Assembly: GCA_023660015.1 (NCBI GenBank)
Contig: JAGXOG010000003.1
Location: 1-50,528, forward strand
DNA length: 50,528 bases
Reading direction: 5' to 3'
Source of the DNA: Elusimicrobia bacterium LH_S2
Lineage (GTDB): Bacteria > CG03 > SLGR01 > JAGXOG01
Under the pieces are notes generated by a model, which saw only the letters and a program-made list of their open reading frames with translations, did not search any database and had not been told where the DNA came from. Positions within the stretch are counted from its first letter, which is position 1. Every line of letters starts with the position of its first letter. Made by a program: the position numbers and the translations under genes. Positions 29,427-39,581 of the stretch are shown here, in pieces.

Positions 29427-31157
29427 TTACTGCACCATCTTATCGAGCATCATCTTTGCTTTGTAATTTTCAGGATCAAGTTTTAATACCTTATTGAATT
29501 CCCTGGTGGCTTCCTTGAGCCGGCCCTGGTAATAATATATATATCCCAAATTAAAATGGGCGTCGGGCATAGCCGGATTTCTTTTGAGGGCTTCTATATA
29601 GTACTTTGCGGCGTCGTTTCTCTTGCCCAGGGTAAAATAAATATTACCGAGGTTATTGAAAGCTCCTGTTAAACTGTCATCGAGCTTAATAGCTTTCTTG
29701 AAATTTTTAATTGCCGGCTGAAATTCCCTGTCTTTTGCCTGAATCCAGCCCAGTTTATAATATATTAAGGCATTCTGTGGTTTTGACTCTATAAGTTTTT
29801 TAAGTTCCCTTTTGCTGTATTCCCTTTCGGTATCAAAAAAATCTGTCTCTCCCAATAATTTTTTATGCGAGAAAAGGGGAGTTAGAACCGCTCGAGCCCA
29901 GAAAAAGAGCAGAAGCGCAAATAGAATCACGGCAATTACTTTATAACTTTTATGATATCGGTTTATTTTTTCTTTTTTTTCTCTATATTTTCCCGCTATA
30001 TCACCAACAGAGAGCCCCATAAGAAAAAATGCCCATAAACTTGAGATTGTAAACCTCATATTTACAGATACAAAGCTGTGAATAATTATAGCTGTTGCCC
30101 CTAAAAAAGCACCCTGTTTTATATATCCGCCCGAGCCGTATTTTAAATTTAATATAAAAAAAGTTGCTAAAAGCCATATATATATTCCGAAACCGGTTAT
30201 TCCTGTCTCTGCAAAAATATCTATAAACTCATTATGCGCATAATTAACTATGAATTTCCCCTGTGGAATTATTTTAAGGAGTTCTTTTGAGGCATAGGCC
30301 GGAAATTCATTATGGTAATTTCCTATACCCACCCCGCTTACGGGGTTATCGGCGGCCATCTTTAAACTGTCTTTCCATATCAGCAGGCGCTGGGTATCTC
30401 TATTTAATTCATCCCTCTTTATAAACCCAAATAAAATTATAAGTCCGGCAATTATAACGACCGCATAAGAGGGAATCTTTTTCCTGCCGTAAGCAAAATA
30501 CCACAATATTGCTGCTCCGGTTATTCCCATCCAGGCGCCCCGGGTTTTTGTATAATATAAAGCAAAAACCATAAATAAGAGGGCTATGAACTTCCAAATT
30601 CTCTTTTTTTTAATAAAAAACGCCGCCGCAACAGGTATGAGCCCAATTAAAAATGAGGCAAAGAAATTTGGATTACCGAAAGTAGCAAAGATTCTGCCTA
30701 ATTTCGGCACCTGAAGAATCCATATACCCCCGGAAACCTGGAGTAATCCGTAAAGACTTACCAGCCCGCCGATTGCCGTAATATACCCTATGAGAAAATC
30801 CGCCCCACAGAAAAAAAACAGCCTGTATGCCAATATATATGCCACGACGCCGAAAAGCATTCTCTGCCATTCAGGGTAGGCGGCCGCGCCGGCGGGGGAA
30901 AAAAGATAAGCAAATGTATAAAAAACGGCAAGGGCAATAAACGGTAAAACAACAGCTTCTTTTATTATCTCAGATATTTTTCTATATTCTTTTATGAACC
31001 ACAATAAAAAGAGCAGCAACAGGGAAAGCTCTACCCCAATAAGTTTATACCTGATTAATTTAACATCAACTAAAAAAACAAGTGAGGTAAAAAAAATTAG
31101 CCAAGCTACTTTAATTAAGGCAGTAAGTGTTTTATTTTTCTTAATTTTAGAAAACAC
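29427..31157 (-). CDS. O-antigen ligase/polymerase (Wzy/WaaL-like) membrane protein with C-terminal TPR repeats
   Basis: About 10 TM segments with FGNPNFFASFLIGLIPV, NPVSGVGIGNYHNEFP, AHNEFIDIFAETGITG; then TPRs (GAFNNLGNIYFTLGKRNDAAKYYIEALKRNPAMPDAHFNLGYIYYYQGRLKEA). Confidence 0.87.
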   Translation of the reverse strand: MFSKIKKNKTLTALIKVAWLIFFTSLVFLVDVKLIRYKLIGVELSLLLLFLLWFIKEYRKISEIIKEAVVLPFIALAVFYTFAYLFSPAGAAAYPEWQRMLFGVVAYILAYRLFFFCGADFLIGYITAIGGLVSLYGLLQVSGGIWILQVPKLGRIFATFGNPNFFASFLIGLIPVAAAFFIKKKRIWKFIALLFMVFALYYTKTRGAWMGITGAAILWYFAYGRKKIPSYAVVIIAGLIILFGFIKRDELNRDTQRLLIWKDSLKMAADNPVSGVGIGNYHNEFPAYASKELLKIIPQGKFIVNYAHNEFIDIFAETGITGFGIYIWLLATFFILNLKYGSGGYIKQGAFLGATAIIIHSFVSVNMRFTISSLWAFFLMGLSVGDIAGKYREKKEKINRYHKSYKVIAVILFALLLFFWARAVLTPLFSHKKLLGETDFFDTEREYSKRELKKLIESKPQNALIYYKLGWIQAKDREFQPAIKNFKKAIKLDDSLTGAFNNLGNIYFTLGKRNDAAKYYIEALKRNPAMPDAHFNLGYIYYYQGRLKEATREFNKVLKLDPENYKAKMMLDKMVQ

Positions 31158-31174
31158 CGGAGTTTTTAAAATTT

Positions 31175-32722
31175 TTAACGGTCTTTTTGATAGGATATAA
31201 AGAGAGGACGCTCGTTCCTTATTATATCAAATACTACTCCGTCTTTAAGAGAAACATTTTTTGATGCTTTCTTAAAATCTTCTGTGGAAGCAGTTTCAAT
31301 TTTATTTAATTCAACTATTACATCCCCTACTCTAAGCCCTATTTCATATCCTTCTGCGGCCGGGTCCACATTAATAACAACCACTCCCTCATCTCTATTT
31401 AACCCGTACCTGTTTTTAATATTGCCGGTAATTCCGGATACCGTTATTCCCAGCCATTCGGCGGTTTTTCCTCCGGTTTCTTCTTTCTCGATATCTTCGG
31501 CCGAACCACCCGGCGGGGACGCAACCTCTTCTGGCATCTTTGATAGTGTTATATTAATTTGCGTCTTTTTGGCTTCCCGCACAACTCCGAGATTAATTTT
31601 ATCTTTGGGTTTAGCAGAAGAGACTTTCTGCTGAAGGTCACGAACATCTTTAATCTGCCTTCCGTTATATTCAATAATTGTGTCGCCCCGCTTGAGACCG
31701 CCTTTTTCAGCAGGCGAGCCGGAAACCACCCTGTTTACAAGCACCCCATTGGCTGATGACAGATTAAACCTATTTTGTATTGCTTTGTTGACATCCTGTA
31801 TTTGGACACCGAGCCAACCGCGTATAACCTGGCCTTTCTCAATAAGTTCTTCTAAAATATCTTTTGCGTCATTTACGGGAATTGCAAAACCGACGCCAGA
31901 AAAGACACCTGTAGGCGCAAATATAGCAGTATTTATTCCCACTACATCGCCGGAAAGATTAACCAGAGGGCCTCCGGAATTACCCCGGTTTATAGCCGCA
32001 TCGGTCTGCAGCATATTTCGGTATCGGGATTGCTCAACCTGAACGTCCTGCCTCAAAGCGCTTATTATGCCGGCTGTAAAAGTCTGGTTAAGGCCGAATG
32101 GGCTGCCCGCAGCAAGGACCCAGTCGCCTATTTGAATATCATCCGAATTGCCGAATTTAATCGTATCGAACTTTTTGCCAGATTTAATACATATCACGGC
32201 TAAATCAGTGCGCGAATCCTGGCCGACCAATTCGGCATCATAGTTTTTTCCGTCATAAGTTGTAACCTTAAGTTCTTCGGCATCGCGTATGACATGGTAA
32301 TTTGTTAAGACATACCCTTCGGAACTTACTATAAAGCCCGAAGCGGTCCCTTCCTGCCTTCGGCGATTCGTTTCGGGCTCGGGAGTTTCCCGACGAGGAC
32401 TCCGGCCGAAAAAATCATTAAAAAATTCCTCAAAAGGATCCCCGTGATAAAACCGATAAAAAGGAGATTGGATTTCAACTATCTGAACTGCGGAAATATT
32501 TACAACTGCCGGTTCTATTTTTTTTATTACGGCAGCAAACGACTGCGGAATGTTTACGGTTTCTTTTTTAGCCTGAGAAGAATCATTATTAAAACCGGTA
32601 TTTCCTTCGGTCACTGCACTCTTTTGCGGCGGCTCTTTCTGCGCAGGCGGTTTAACAACTTGCGATATAACTAAACCTCCGGTTAAAATTATAAGTAATA
32701 TAATTAAATTTTTTTTATCCAT
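31175..32722 (-). CDS. Do/DegP-like periplasmic serine protease with two PDZ domains
   Basis: GSGF-like GTASGFIVSSEGYVLTNYHVI, DSRTDLAVI, INRGNSGGPLVNLSGDVVGINTAI, then two PDZ domains (WLGVQIQDV, WLGITVSGI). Confidence 0.95.
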   Translation of the reverse strand: MDKKNLIILLIILTGGLVISQVVKPPAQKEPPQKSAVTEGNTGFNNDSSQAKKETVNIPQSFAAVIKKIEPAVVNISAVQIVEIQSPFYRFYHGDPFEEFFNDFFGRSPRRETPEPETNRRRQEGTASGFIVSSEGYVLTNYHVIRDAEELKVTTYDGKNYDAELVGQDSRTDLAVICIKSGKKFDTIKFGNSDDIQIGDWVLAAGSPFGLNQTFTAGIISALRQDVQVEQSRYRNMLQTDAAINRGNSGGPLVNLSGDVVGINTAIFAPTGVFSGVGFAIPVNDAKDILEELIEKGQVIRGWLGVQIQDVNKAIQNRFNLSSANGVLVNRVVSGSPAEKGGLKRGDTIIEYNGRQIKDVRDLQQKVSSAKPKDKINLGVVREAKKTQINITLSKMPEEVASPPGGSAEDIEKEETGGKTAEWLGITVSGITGNIKNRYGLNRDEGVVVINVDPAAEGYEIGLRVGDVIVELNKIETASTEDFKKASKNVSLKDGVVFDIIRNERPLFISYQKDR

Positions 32723-32747
32723 CCCGTTGTAATCTCCTTAAATTAGA

Positions 32748-35328
32748 CTATCTTTTCCTTACCGCCGGGATCTCTATTGCCTCGCCATATCGGTTTTTGC
32801 CGAGTATATCTTTCTGACGAAAACCCGGCGGCACTATTATATCAAGAATATTTGTGTCTGATTCATATTTCCTTCCGGAAAACCCATATTTATCCGTAAC
32901 AAGATTATCATTTACAGTGAGTAATTTACCGTCTTCGGCGGCGGCCATAACCGTTGCTGCGACACCCCAGTTTTGTACCGAAGTTTCTATTAATTCTTCA
33001 TCTATAAAAATATTTATAGTATCTGTCATCAAGCTGACACTCACTTCCGGTTCGCCTATTTTGTCACCAGCGGTATTATAAACAGCTTTCTTGTCGCCGC
33101 TGATAACTACTGCATACTCCCAGGCGTCTTCAGGCCTGAGGTAGGCCTTGCGTCCGGGCAACAATGAAGTATTGCCCAGCCCGGTTTTATTATTAATGTC
33201 TATATAGATATCTATCAGAGCATTCCCGAAACCGAGGGGAGCGTTATCTATATTATTTATGGAAGTAAACTGCAGGGCTATGACCTTTTCACCGCTGCGC
33301 TGATTAACATCAATTTTTCTGAAATCCGTATCTCCTTTATAATCTTCATATTCTTTACTTATGGCATAATTTCCCGGACCGTAATTATCAAGGGCGGGGT
33401 CTATATTGGAAATAATACTCCGGCTTGAATAAAGTTCAGGAGCTGTAATCTCCATATGTCCGCCGGCAGGCAAGATTTTCCCGTCTACCACTGTTTTCAT
33501 ATATATTTTTTTTCTTGACCGGACTCCGAAGTATTTAAAAGGCAAAGAAAACTCCAGAATGCTGCTGCTGTATCCTACATTGTAGTTGCCTGTCAAAGGG
33601 TCCCACTGCTCATCCTGAGATGCCCTGTATATTATAGTTTTTAGGGGGATAACTTTTTTCCAACTAACTTCGGTTGATATAGGAAAATCCTGAATAACTT
33701 CCGGAATATGTTTTAATTTGTCGGGGTAAAGAGCTGCAGCATCAGCATTCATGTGCCCCAGATTAACTCTTATTTCACTTGCAGAATCAGATGATATATC
33801 AAATCTAAAATATATATTGCTGCCGTCGAACCCGCACCAAAAACTTTTTATTATCTTAGAGTCAAAATTTACCCGGTAGGCGCCTTTCCATTCTCCCGGG
33901 CCTATTTTCCCATTACATTCCACATCTAAGGTATTGTTTATTTTTGCTGCCGGCTCTACGGGTTTCTTTTCTATAAGGGGCAAAAAATATTTCGGCGGGG
34001 GTGGCAGACCAATCTTACGGTATATCTCAATTAAGCTGCGCCGGAATATACGGTCATAATTTTTATTTGAAATATTATCCGTTAATATTCCCGACTCGGC
34101 CATTAAGAGCTTATTCTGTATATAAAAAAAGGTTATCCAGTTTAGCCCGGCCGGAATTTTTGTAACTGTAAAATACTTCACGGGTATCCTCTAAATAATT
34201 TTTAAGTTTTTGTAATTCGGCTTTTAACTTAACCCTGCCGGTTTTAAAAGACGAACTGCTCAGATTAACGGTTTGGGTTGTAAAATTAATAGAATATATT
34301 GAACTTTTCAATTCATCATAAGTTATATATTTATTATCTGTATTTTCAATAAAAGAGAGAAATTCCCGCGGTGTTTTTATGAAGGAAATAATATCTTGAT
34401 TTATTTTAGCAGTTGTAAAACTTTGAGTTGTATTTTTTATTTCAAAATTTCCCGGGGCTGTATATATTACCATCGGCCGGGTATTAATGCTTTGAGTTTC
34501 AACTATTTTTGTGGACTTCACCAAAATCCATTTAATATCGGTCTTTTCCAGTTCATCTATTCCATTATCTGTTATATATCCTCCTTTAGGCAAAAAACCT
34601 TCCGGAAAATCCCCTCTCCATTTTTTATATGCTACAAGCCCTTCAAGTATCTGAACTTTTGTCCGTTCAGAATCAAGTAAGGATAGATAAGCATTACTTA
34701 AAGTAGTAGTGGCTTCCCCGCGGTATTCGGTGTCCATAGTTTTTTGAAGTATTTCGCTGAAATTATTTAACTCTTTGGTTATTAGTTGTAAGACAGCTGA
34801 TTTTATCTTCGGAGTATAAGTGCTGATATCTACAAAATCCAAATAGGCTTCTGATTGACGTATTGCTTTTCCGATATAACTGTCAGCTTCTAAAATCTGC
34901 CCTTTAATAAAGGAGGAAGTACTATGGTTTAAATTATATTTGCCGGCAAGATACTCTGCCTGAGAATCGCTGAGTTCCTCAGGGTGCAGAGTTATAATAG
35001 GCGGCAAAGATATATCCCCATTTTTAATATCCTTTAAAAAATTTACGACATTACCAGATAATAATATATTTAAAGGAATATTTTTATAATCATTTTTAAT
35101 TATATAAAGAAAATCTCTCCATTCACCAAGGGCTTTTTTTTGAAATTCTGTTTCTGCATTATCGAGAGACGAAATTTCAAATTTTACCGTTAAAAAAATA
35201 TCTTTTTTGCCCGCCGTAGCCTCCGGAGGCTTTATCTCTTCCGGCGCAAGCCCCGGCTTCGCGCAGCCATAGATTAAAACGGCCCACAGTATCGGGATTA
35301 TTATTTTTATCAGGTCAGTTTTTCTCAA
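32748..35328 (-). pseudogene. GH57-like lipoprotein with glucodextranase C-terminal-like module, split at an A7/T7 run (ORFs 34111-35328 and 32748-34181)
   Basis: Upstream ORF: lipobox LIYGC, LHPEEL, EGFLPKGGYITDNGIDELEKTDIKWILVKS. Downstream ORF: NKLLMAESG...YDRIFRRSLIEIYRKIGLPPP, then PGNYAISKEYEDYKGDTDFRKIDV...ALIDIYIDINNKTGLGNTSLLPGRKAYLRPEDAWEYAV. Removing one T from the T7 run joins them as KLDNLFYIQNKLLMAES. Confidence 0.6.
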
Positions 35329-35740
35329 GGATTACTCTGTATTCTTTTCTTCTTCCTGATATAATTTCCAAGTTCCGGTTCCATTTTTTATATCCCGGCT
35401 TAATTAATGTAAATAGCGGTTTTTCAACTCCGGATGTCGATACTATTTTAAATTTTACCGGCGTTTTGCCTTTATAATAACCGTTGACAAATACCTTTGC
35501 TTCGGCGGGGATAGATACTATTTTTATTTCCGCAGGGCCTTCCTTGGGTTTTAAACTTTCTTTCTCATTGCTTTTTTTCTCATTACTTTTTTTCTGAGCC
35601 GGTGCTGGTCTATTGTTTGCAAAATCGGGGGAAGGAAGAGGTTTTTTATCTCCAGAAATATACCCATAAAGAAGATATCCTGCAAAAAATAGAATAATAA
35701 CATTAACGGCCAGAATAATTAACAGCCCGGGTTTTTTCAT
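35315..35740 (-). CDS. PEGA-domain membrane-anchored protein
   Basis: N-terminal TM; IKIVSIPAEAKVFVNGYYKGKTPVKFKI...LIKPGYKKW. Confidence 0.8.
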   Translation of the reverse strand: MKKPGLLIILAVNVIILFFAGYLLYGYISGDKKPLPSPDFANNRPAPAQKKSNEKKSNEKESLKPKEGPAEIKIVSIPAEAKVFVNGYYKGKTPVKFKIVSTSGVEKPLFTLIKPGYKKWNRNLEIISGRRKEYRVILEKN

Positions 35741-36228
35741 TCGATTAACTTTTTAATCCGGTTGTTAAACTTTGCTATGCTTCCGTCGAGAGATTCAAAC
35801 ATTTCCTCAAAATTTTCGGTTCCCTCGACTTTTTCCGACAACAACTTAATATCTTCTTTTAAATTTTTAACCTGTTTTATCTCTTTCTTTAAAAGAGCAG
35901 CGGCCTTGTTACTTAATTCCTGAGCTTTTTTTAACTGCTGTGAAATTTCAGGGGGCAGTTCGGCTGGTTTTTCCGAAGAGCTCTTTTCTTCCAAATCTTT
36001 AAGTTTATCAAGTATTCCCCATAACTGGTCTTCAATTTTAGAATTATTCTCTTCGGCAACATTTACTATCTCTTTAATCTGGTCAATAGCATTAGAACTT
36101 AATGAATTTGCGCCGGACTTGTCGGTCTTATCGGAATTTTTCCATACCATTGTCCACAATACAAGATTCAATATCGCAAAGATAATGGCCAGCGCCGCAA
36201 ATATAATTACCGGGTTTATGGTTTCCAT
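35737..36228 (-). CDS. Membrane-anchored coiled-coil protein of unknown function
   Basis: N-terminal TM (VIIFAALAIIFAILNLVLWTMVW) followed by Lys/Glu-rich heptads. Confidence 0.6.
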   Translation of the reverse strand: METINPVIIFAALAIIFAILNLVLWTMVWKNSDKTDKSGANSLSSNAIDQIKEIVNVAEENNSKIEDQLWGILDKLKDLEEKSSSEKPAELPPEISQQLKKAQELSNKAAALLKKEIKQVKNLKEDIKLLSEKVEGTENFEEMFESLDGSIAKFNNRIKKLIE

Positions 36229-36309
36229 TTAAATTATAATCTCCTTACTACAATATTTATTAATAATAACTGATTTTTACAGGTTTTTCAAATTTTTTTA
36301 AACAGTAAT

Positions 36310-36909
36310 TTAACTATCCAATAATTTCTTTTTATATAATATTCGGGAAGAATGCTCTAAAGTTGACAACAGCCCCACGGCTCCTTCAAGCGTGCCGGCA
36401 GCGGCAAAAGCCCCGTGCCCCTCTACCATTACTATCCCGTGTTCTTTTATAACCCCGGGAAGCCTACGGACAACTTCGCCGGAGGCGATGCTGCTTTGTT
36501 GAACTTTAATTACAGATACCCGGGGGATATAAAACCGTCCTTCATCATCGATAAATTCGAAGTTTTTTTTACCATAAGATATTACTGTGGCAGTCGGCGG
36601 ATGAGCATGCGCTACGGCTTTAAAAGTTGTATTTTTATAGATACTTTTATGTACTTCAATTTCAACCGACGGCTTTACAGGGTTTACTAAGTCGGTTTCT
36701 AAATTTAACCCGGTATTAATGTCAACTTTTACGATATCCTCTCTATTTAAAAATCCCAGGCGGCTGCCGGATGCTGTTATAGATATATATTCTCCGTTTT
36801 TCATACTCATATTTCCGGCTTTAAGCGATATAAGCCCGGATTTAAAAAGTATTTCACCGCTTTCTTTAAATTTATTAAAATTTGACAACATTAATTTTTT
36901 CCCTTTCAA
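36310..36909 (-). CDS. Class II aldolase/adducin family protein
   Basis: SGLISLKAGNMSMKNGEYISITASGSRLG, AVAHAHPPTATVIS, VMVEGHGAFAAAGTLEGAV. Confidence 0.88.
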   Translation of the reverse strand: MKGKKLMLSNFNKFKESGEILFKSGLISLKAGNMSMKNGEYISITASGSRLGFLNREDIVKVDINTGLNLETDLVNPVKPSVEIEVHKSIYKNTTFKAVAHAHPPTATVISYGKKNFEFIDDEGRFYIPRVSVIKVQQSSIASGEVVRRLPGVIKEHGIVMVEGHGAFAAAGTLEGAVGLLSTLEHSSRILYKKKLLDS

Positions 36910-37041
36910 AAATCCGGCCGGTCCTAAAAATAATTTCCTCTTTCCGTATCCGCCTTCACCATCATGCCCCCTTCCGTTCCCCTTCAGGCCGCATCAAAAC
37001 TATCTATGTCCTCTTTATTAAATTATGATTCTTTCGTATTT

Positions 37042-37221
37042 AAGTTGCAAAAATATTTTAAGTGACTTAGTCCTTTTAGCATAAGTCAGTCCGGTTCTTT
37101 AGAAAAAGCTCAAACTGTTTGAAGCCGACGATGAGTCGGCTGAGTTTTTGAGCTTTATGGCTGACTTTTGTCTGCCGAAGGTAAAAGGACTACCTGAACG
37201 AATAAATACTTTTTGCAGCTT
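37042..37221 (+). ncRNA. Candidate structured RNA, copy 2 (same architecture as 24216-24401)
   Basis: P0 37042-37058/37204-37221 (C bulge at 37209); P0b 37068-37077/37183-37192 (10 perfect bp); P3 37083-37091/37159-37167; P4 37095-37097/37102-37104; P1 37105-37114/37147-37156 (10 perfect bp); P2 37123-37129/37135-37141; P5 37174-37176/37180-37182. Confidence 0.75.
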
Positions 37222-37372
37222 TAAAACAACTTTTAGACGATAACTGCACGATATTTAATAAAGAGCCTAAATTATCCTATTTAATAAATCCGAGAACTGT
37301 ATCGGAAGCTGTCACTCTGCAACTGGTTAAATTATCGGCAGTAATATCGAGCCGAAAAATTATCTATGTGAT

Positions 37373-38869
37373 TCATTGTTTAGGAAAAAGAGGAAGACCG
37401 TCGCGGATATTTTTAAAATTGTCAGTGGGCGACCATTTAAAGTTAATATCTTTCGGAGCTCTTATCACCCCCAACTGTTTTTTGATTTTTTTACAAGTTT
37501 CGGGCATAAAAGGCTCAAGCATTTGGGAAATATTTCTGAGAACTTCAAAAAGATTTGTAAGCACTTCCGCCAGTCGCTTCTCTTCTCCGTTTTTATTTAG
37601 TTCCCAGGGCTTTTGTTGTTCTATGTAAATATTGGCTGCTTTTACTATATCCCAGATTTTTTGAAGAATAATATTAAATTTTAACTCGCCGTAAAGACCG
37701 TCAAGCTCGCCATAGAGCTTATTTATCTTCCGGTCAAATCCGTCCGGTTCTTTTGTTAAATATTCCGGGCTGTATTTATTTATCATAGACAATACCCTCT
37801 TTAAAAGATTACCCAGTTCATTAGCCAGATCGGAATCATAACGGCTTTTGAATTGTTCTTCGGAAAAATTTCCGTCCAACCCGAAAGTCACCTGCCTTAA
37901 AAGAAAATACCTGAATGAATCTACATTCCATTTTTCTATAAGTTCAAGTGGATTAACAACATTCCCGAAAGATTTACTCATTTTTTCACCCGTTATAGTC
38001 CACCACCCGTGAGCAAAAATTGTCTTCGGAAGGGGAAGTTCCAAAGCCATGAGCATAGTCGACCAATAGACAGAATGCGTGGTTAGTATATCCTTGCCTA
38101 TAAGGTGAAAATTTGCCGGCCACCACTTTATTTCTTGCGGAGCGATATAGCCGGTAGCCGAATAATAATTTATAAGAGCATCGAACCAGACGTAAGTGAC
38201 ATAGCCATCATCAAAAGGCAGCGAAATTCCCCAGGAAAGACGGCTCTTGGGCCTTGATATGCAAAGGTCATCAAGTTTATTGTTATTTAAAAAACCAAGA
38301 ACCTCGTTCCTGCGGATTTCGGGCATAATATATCCGGGAGTTTGCTCAATATATTTTATTAATTCATCCTGGTATTTCGACATTAGAAAGAAATAATTAT
38401 CTTCTTCTATCTTCTGAACATCACGTCCGCAATCCGGACAACACCCGTCTTTAAGGTCTTTTTCTTTCCAAAATCTCTCATCAGACACACAATACCACCC
38501 CGAATAAGAACGCTTTTGGATATCCCCTTTCTTATAAAGAGTCCGAAGTATATTTTGTACTCTTTCTTTATGGTCTTTATCCGTAGTTCTTATAAATCCG
38601 TCATTGGAAATATTAAGTTTTACCCATAAATCTTTAAATTTACCGACCATACCGTCGATATGCTCTTTAGGCGACATCCCTTTTTTTGCTGCCGCATCCT
38701 GTACTTTCTGGCCATATTCGTCTGTGCCGGTAAGAAAAAAAACTTCCTTTTGGCAAGATCTGTAATACCTCGCCAGCACATCGGCGGCCACCTGGGTATA
38801 CGCATGCCCTATATGCGGGTCGGCGTTTACATAATAGAGGGGCGTTGTTATATAGATTCCCTTTTTCAT
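37373..38869 (-). CDS. metG: Methionyl-tRNA synthetase
   Basis: YITTPLYYVNADPHIGHAYTQVAADVLARYYR, FLTGTDEYGQKV, FAHGWWTITGEKMSKSFGNVV (KMSKS). Confidence 0.97.
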   Translation of the reverse strand: MKKGIYITTPLYYVNADPHIGHAYTQVAADVLARYYRSCQKEVFFLTGTDEYGQKVQDAAAKKGMSPKEHIDGMVGKFKDLWVKLNISNDGFIRTTDKDHKERVQNILRTLYKKGDIQKRSYSGWYCVSDERFWKEKDLKDGCCPDCGRDVQKIEEDNYFFLMSKYQDELIKYIEQTPGYIMPEIRRNEVLGFLNNNKLDDLCISRPKSRLSWGISLPFDDGYVTYVWFDALINYYSATGYIAPQEIKWWPANFHLIGKDILTTHSVYWSTMLMALELPLPKTIFAHGWWTITGEKMSKSFGNVVNPLELIEKWNVDSFRYFLLRQVTFGLDGNFSEEQFKSRYDSDLANELGNLLKRVLSMINKYSPEYLTKEPDGFDRKINKLYGELDGLYGELKFNIILQKIWDIVKAANIYIEQQKPWELNKNGEEKRLAEVLTNLFEVLRNISQMLEPFMPETCKKIKKQLGVIRAPKDINFKWSPTDNFKNIRDGLPLFPKQ

Positions 38870-38941
38870 ATAATTATATGGTTTCTCCTTCCTTAATATT
38901 TTTTATTATCTGAGATTAGCCCCGCCGCAGGCAATTAACTC

Positions 38942-39571
38942 TTATTTATAGTTGTTGTCTTCGTATCTCAGGCAGCATAAGAGCCGACCACAGCAACCTG
39001 TAATATTTTCCGGATTTGTAGAAAGTTTCTGGCGTTTGGCCATATCTATATTTACCGAACGCATTTCCCTTAAAAACTTGCTGCAACATACTTCCTTCCC
39101 GCAGGGCCCTACAGCACCTATTATTGCCGCCTCATCCCGCACCCCTATCTGGACCATCTGTATCCGAACTTTTAATCTGTTGCCTAAAATTTTTATTAAA
39201 TTTCTAAAATCCACCCTTGAATCAGCGGTATAATATATAAAAAGTTTCTGCCGGTCATAGGTATAATCAACAGCAGTAATTTTCATCTTTAACTTCTGTT
39301 TTTTTATCTCAGTTTTAACCTGCGGCAATATTTTTTTGTCGGCCGCAAAGTTTTTTTGAAGCACCCGCCTGTCATCATCATTTAGTACCCTTACTACCTG
39401 TTTAACTTCACTTTTCCTGCATGGTTTGGAAGACATATTTATAACCCTTCCGACTTCCAGCCCGTTATCGGTAGAAACTAAAACCCGGTCGCCTTTTTTG
39501 ACTTCTTTGCGGATGTTTTCTGCCGGACAGCTCTCATGGAGCCTTCTTAGCGAAACAGTTAAAAATACCAC
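38942..39571 (-). CDS. PSP1 C-terminal domain protein (RicT/YaaT-like)
   Basis: Conserved Cys-rich GPCGKEVCCSKFLREMRSVNIDMAKRQKLSTNPENITGCCGRLLCCLRYE; located next to holB. Confidence 0.9.
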   Translation of the reverse strand: MVFLTVSLRRLHESCPAENIRKEVKKGDRVLVSTDNGLEVGRVINMSSKPCRKSEVKQVVRVLNDDDRRVLQKNFAADKKILPQVKTEIKKQKLKMKITAVDYTYDRQKLFIYYTADSRVDFRNLIKILGNRLKVRIQMVQIGVRDEAAIIGAVGPCGKEVCCSKFLREMRSVNIDMAKRQKLSTNPENITGCCGRLLCCLRYEDNNYK

Positions 39572-39581
39572 AGGCTTATTC

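Noticed and set aside
31284-32042. Overlapping + strand ORFs antisense to degP
   Set aside because: Mirror ORFs of a strongly supported - strand gene, with no family signal.
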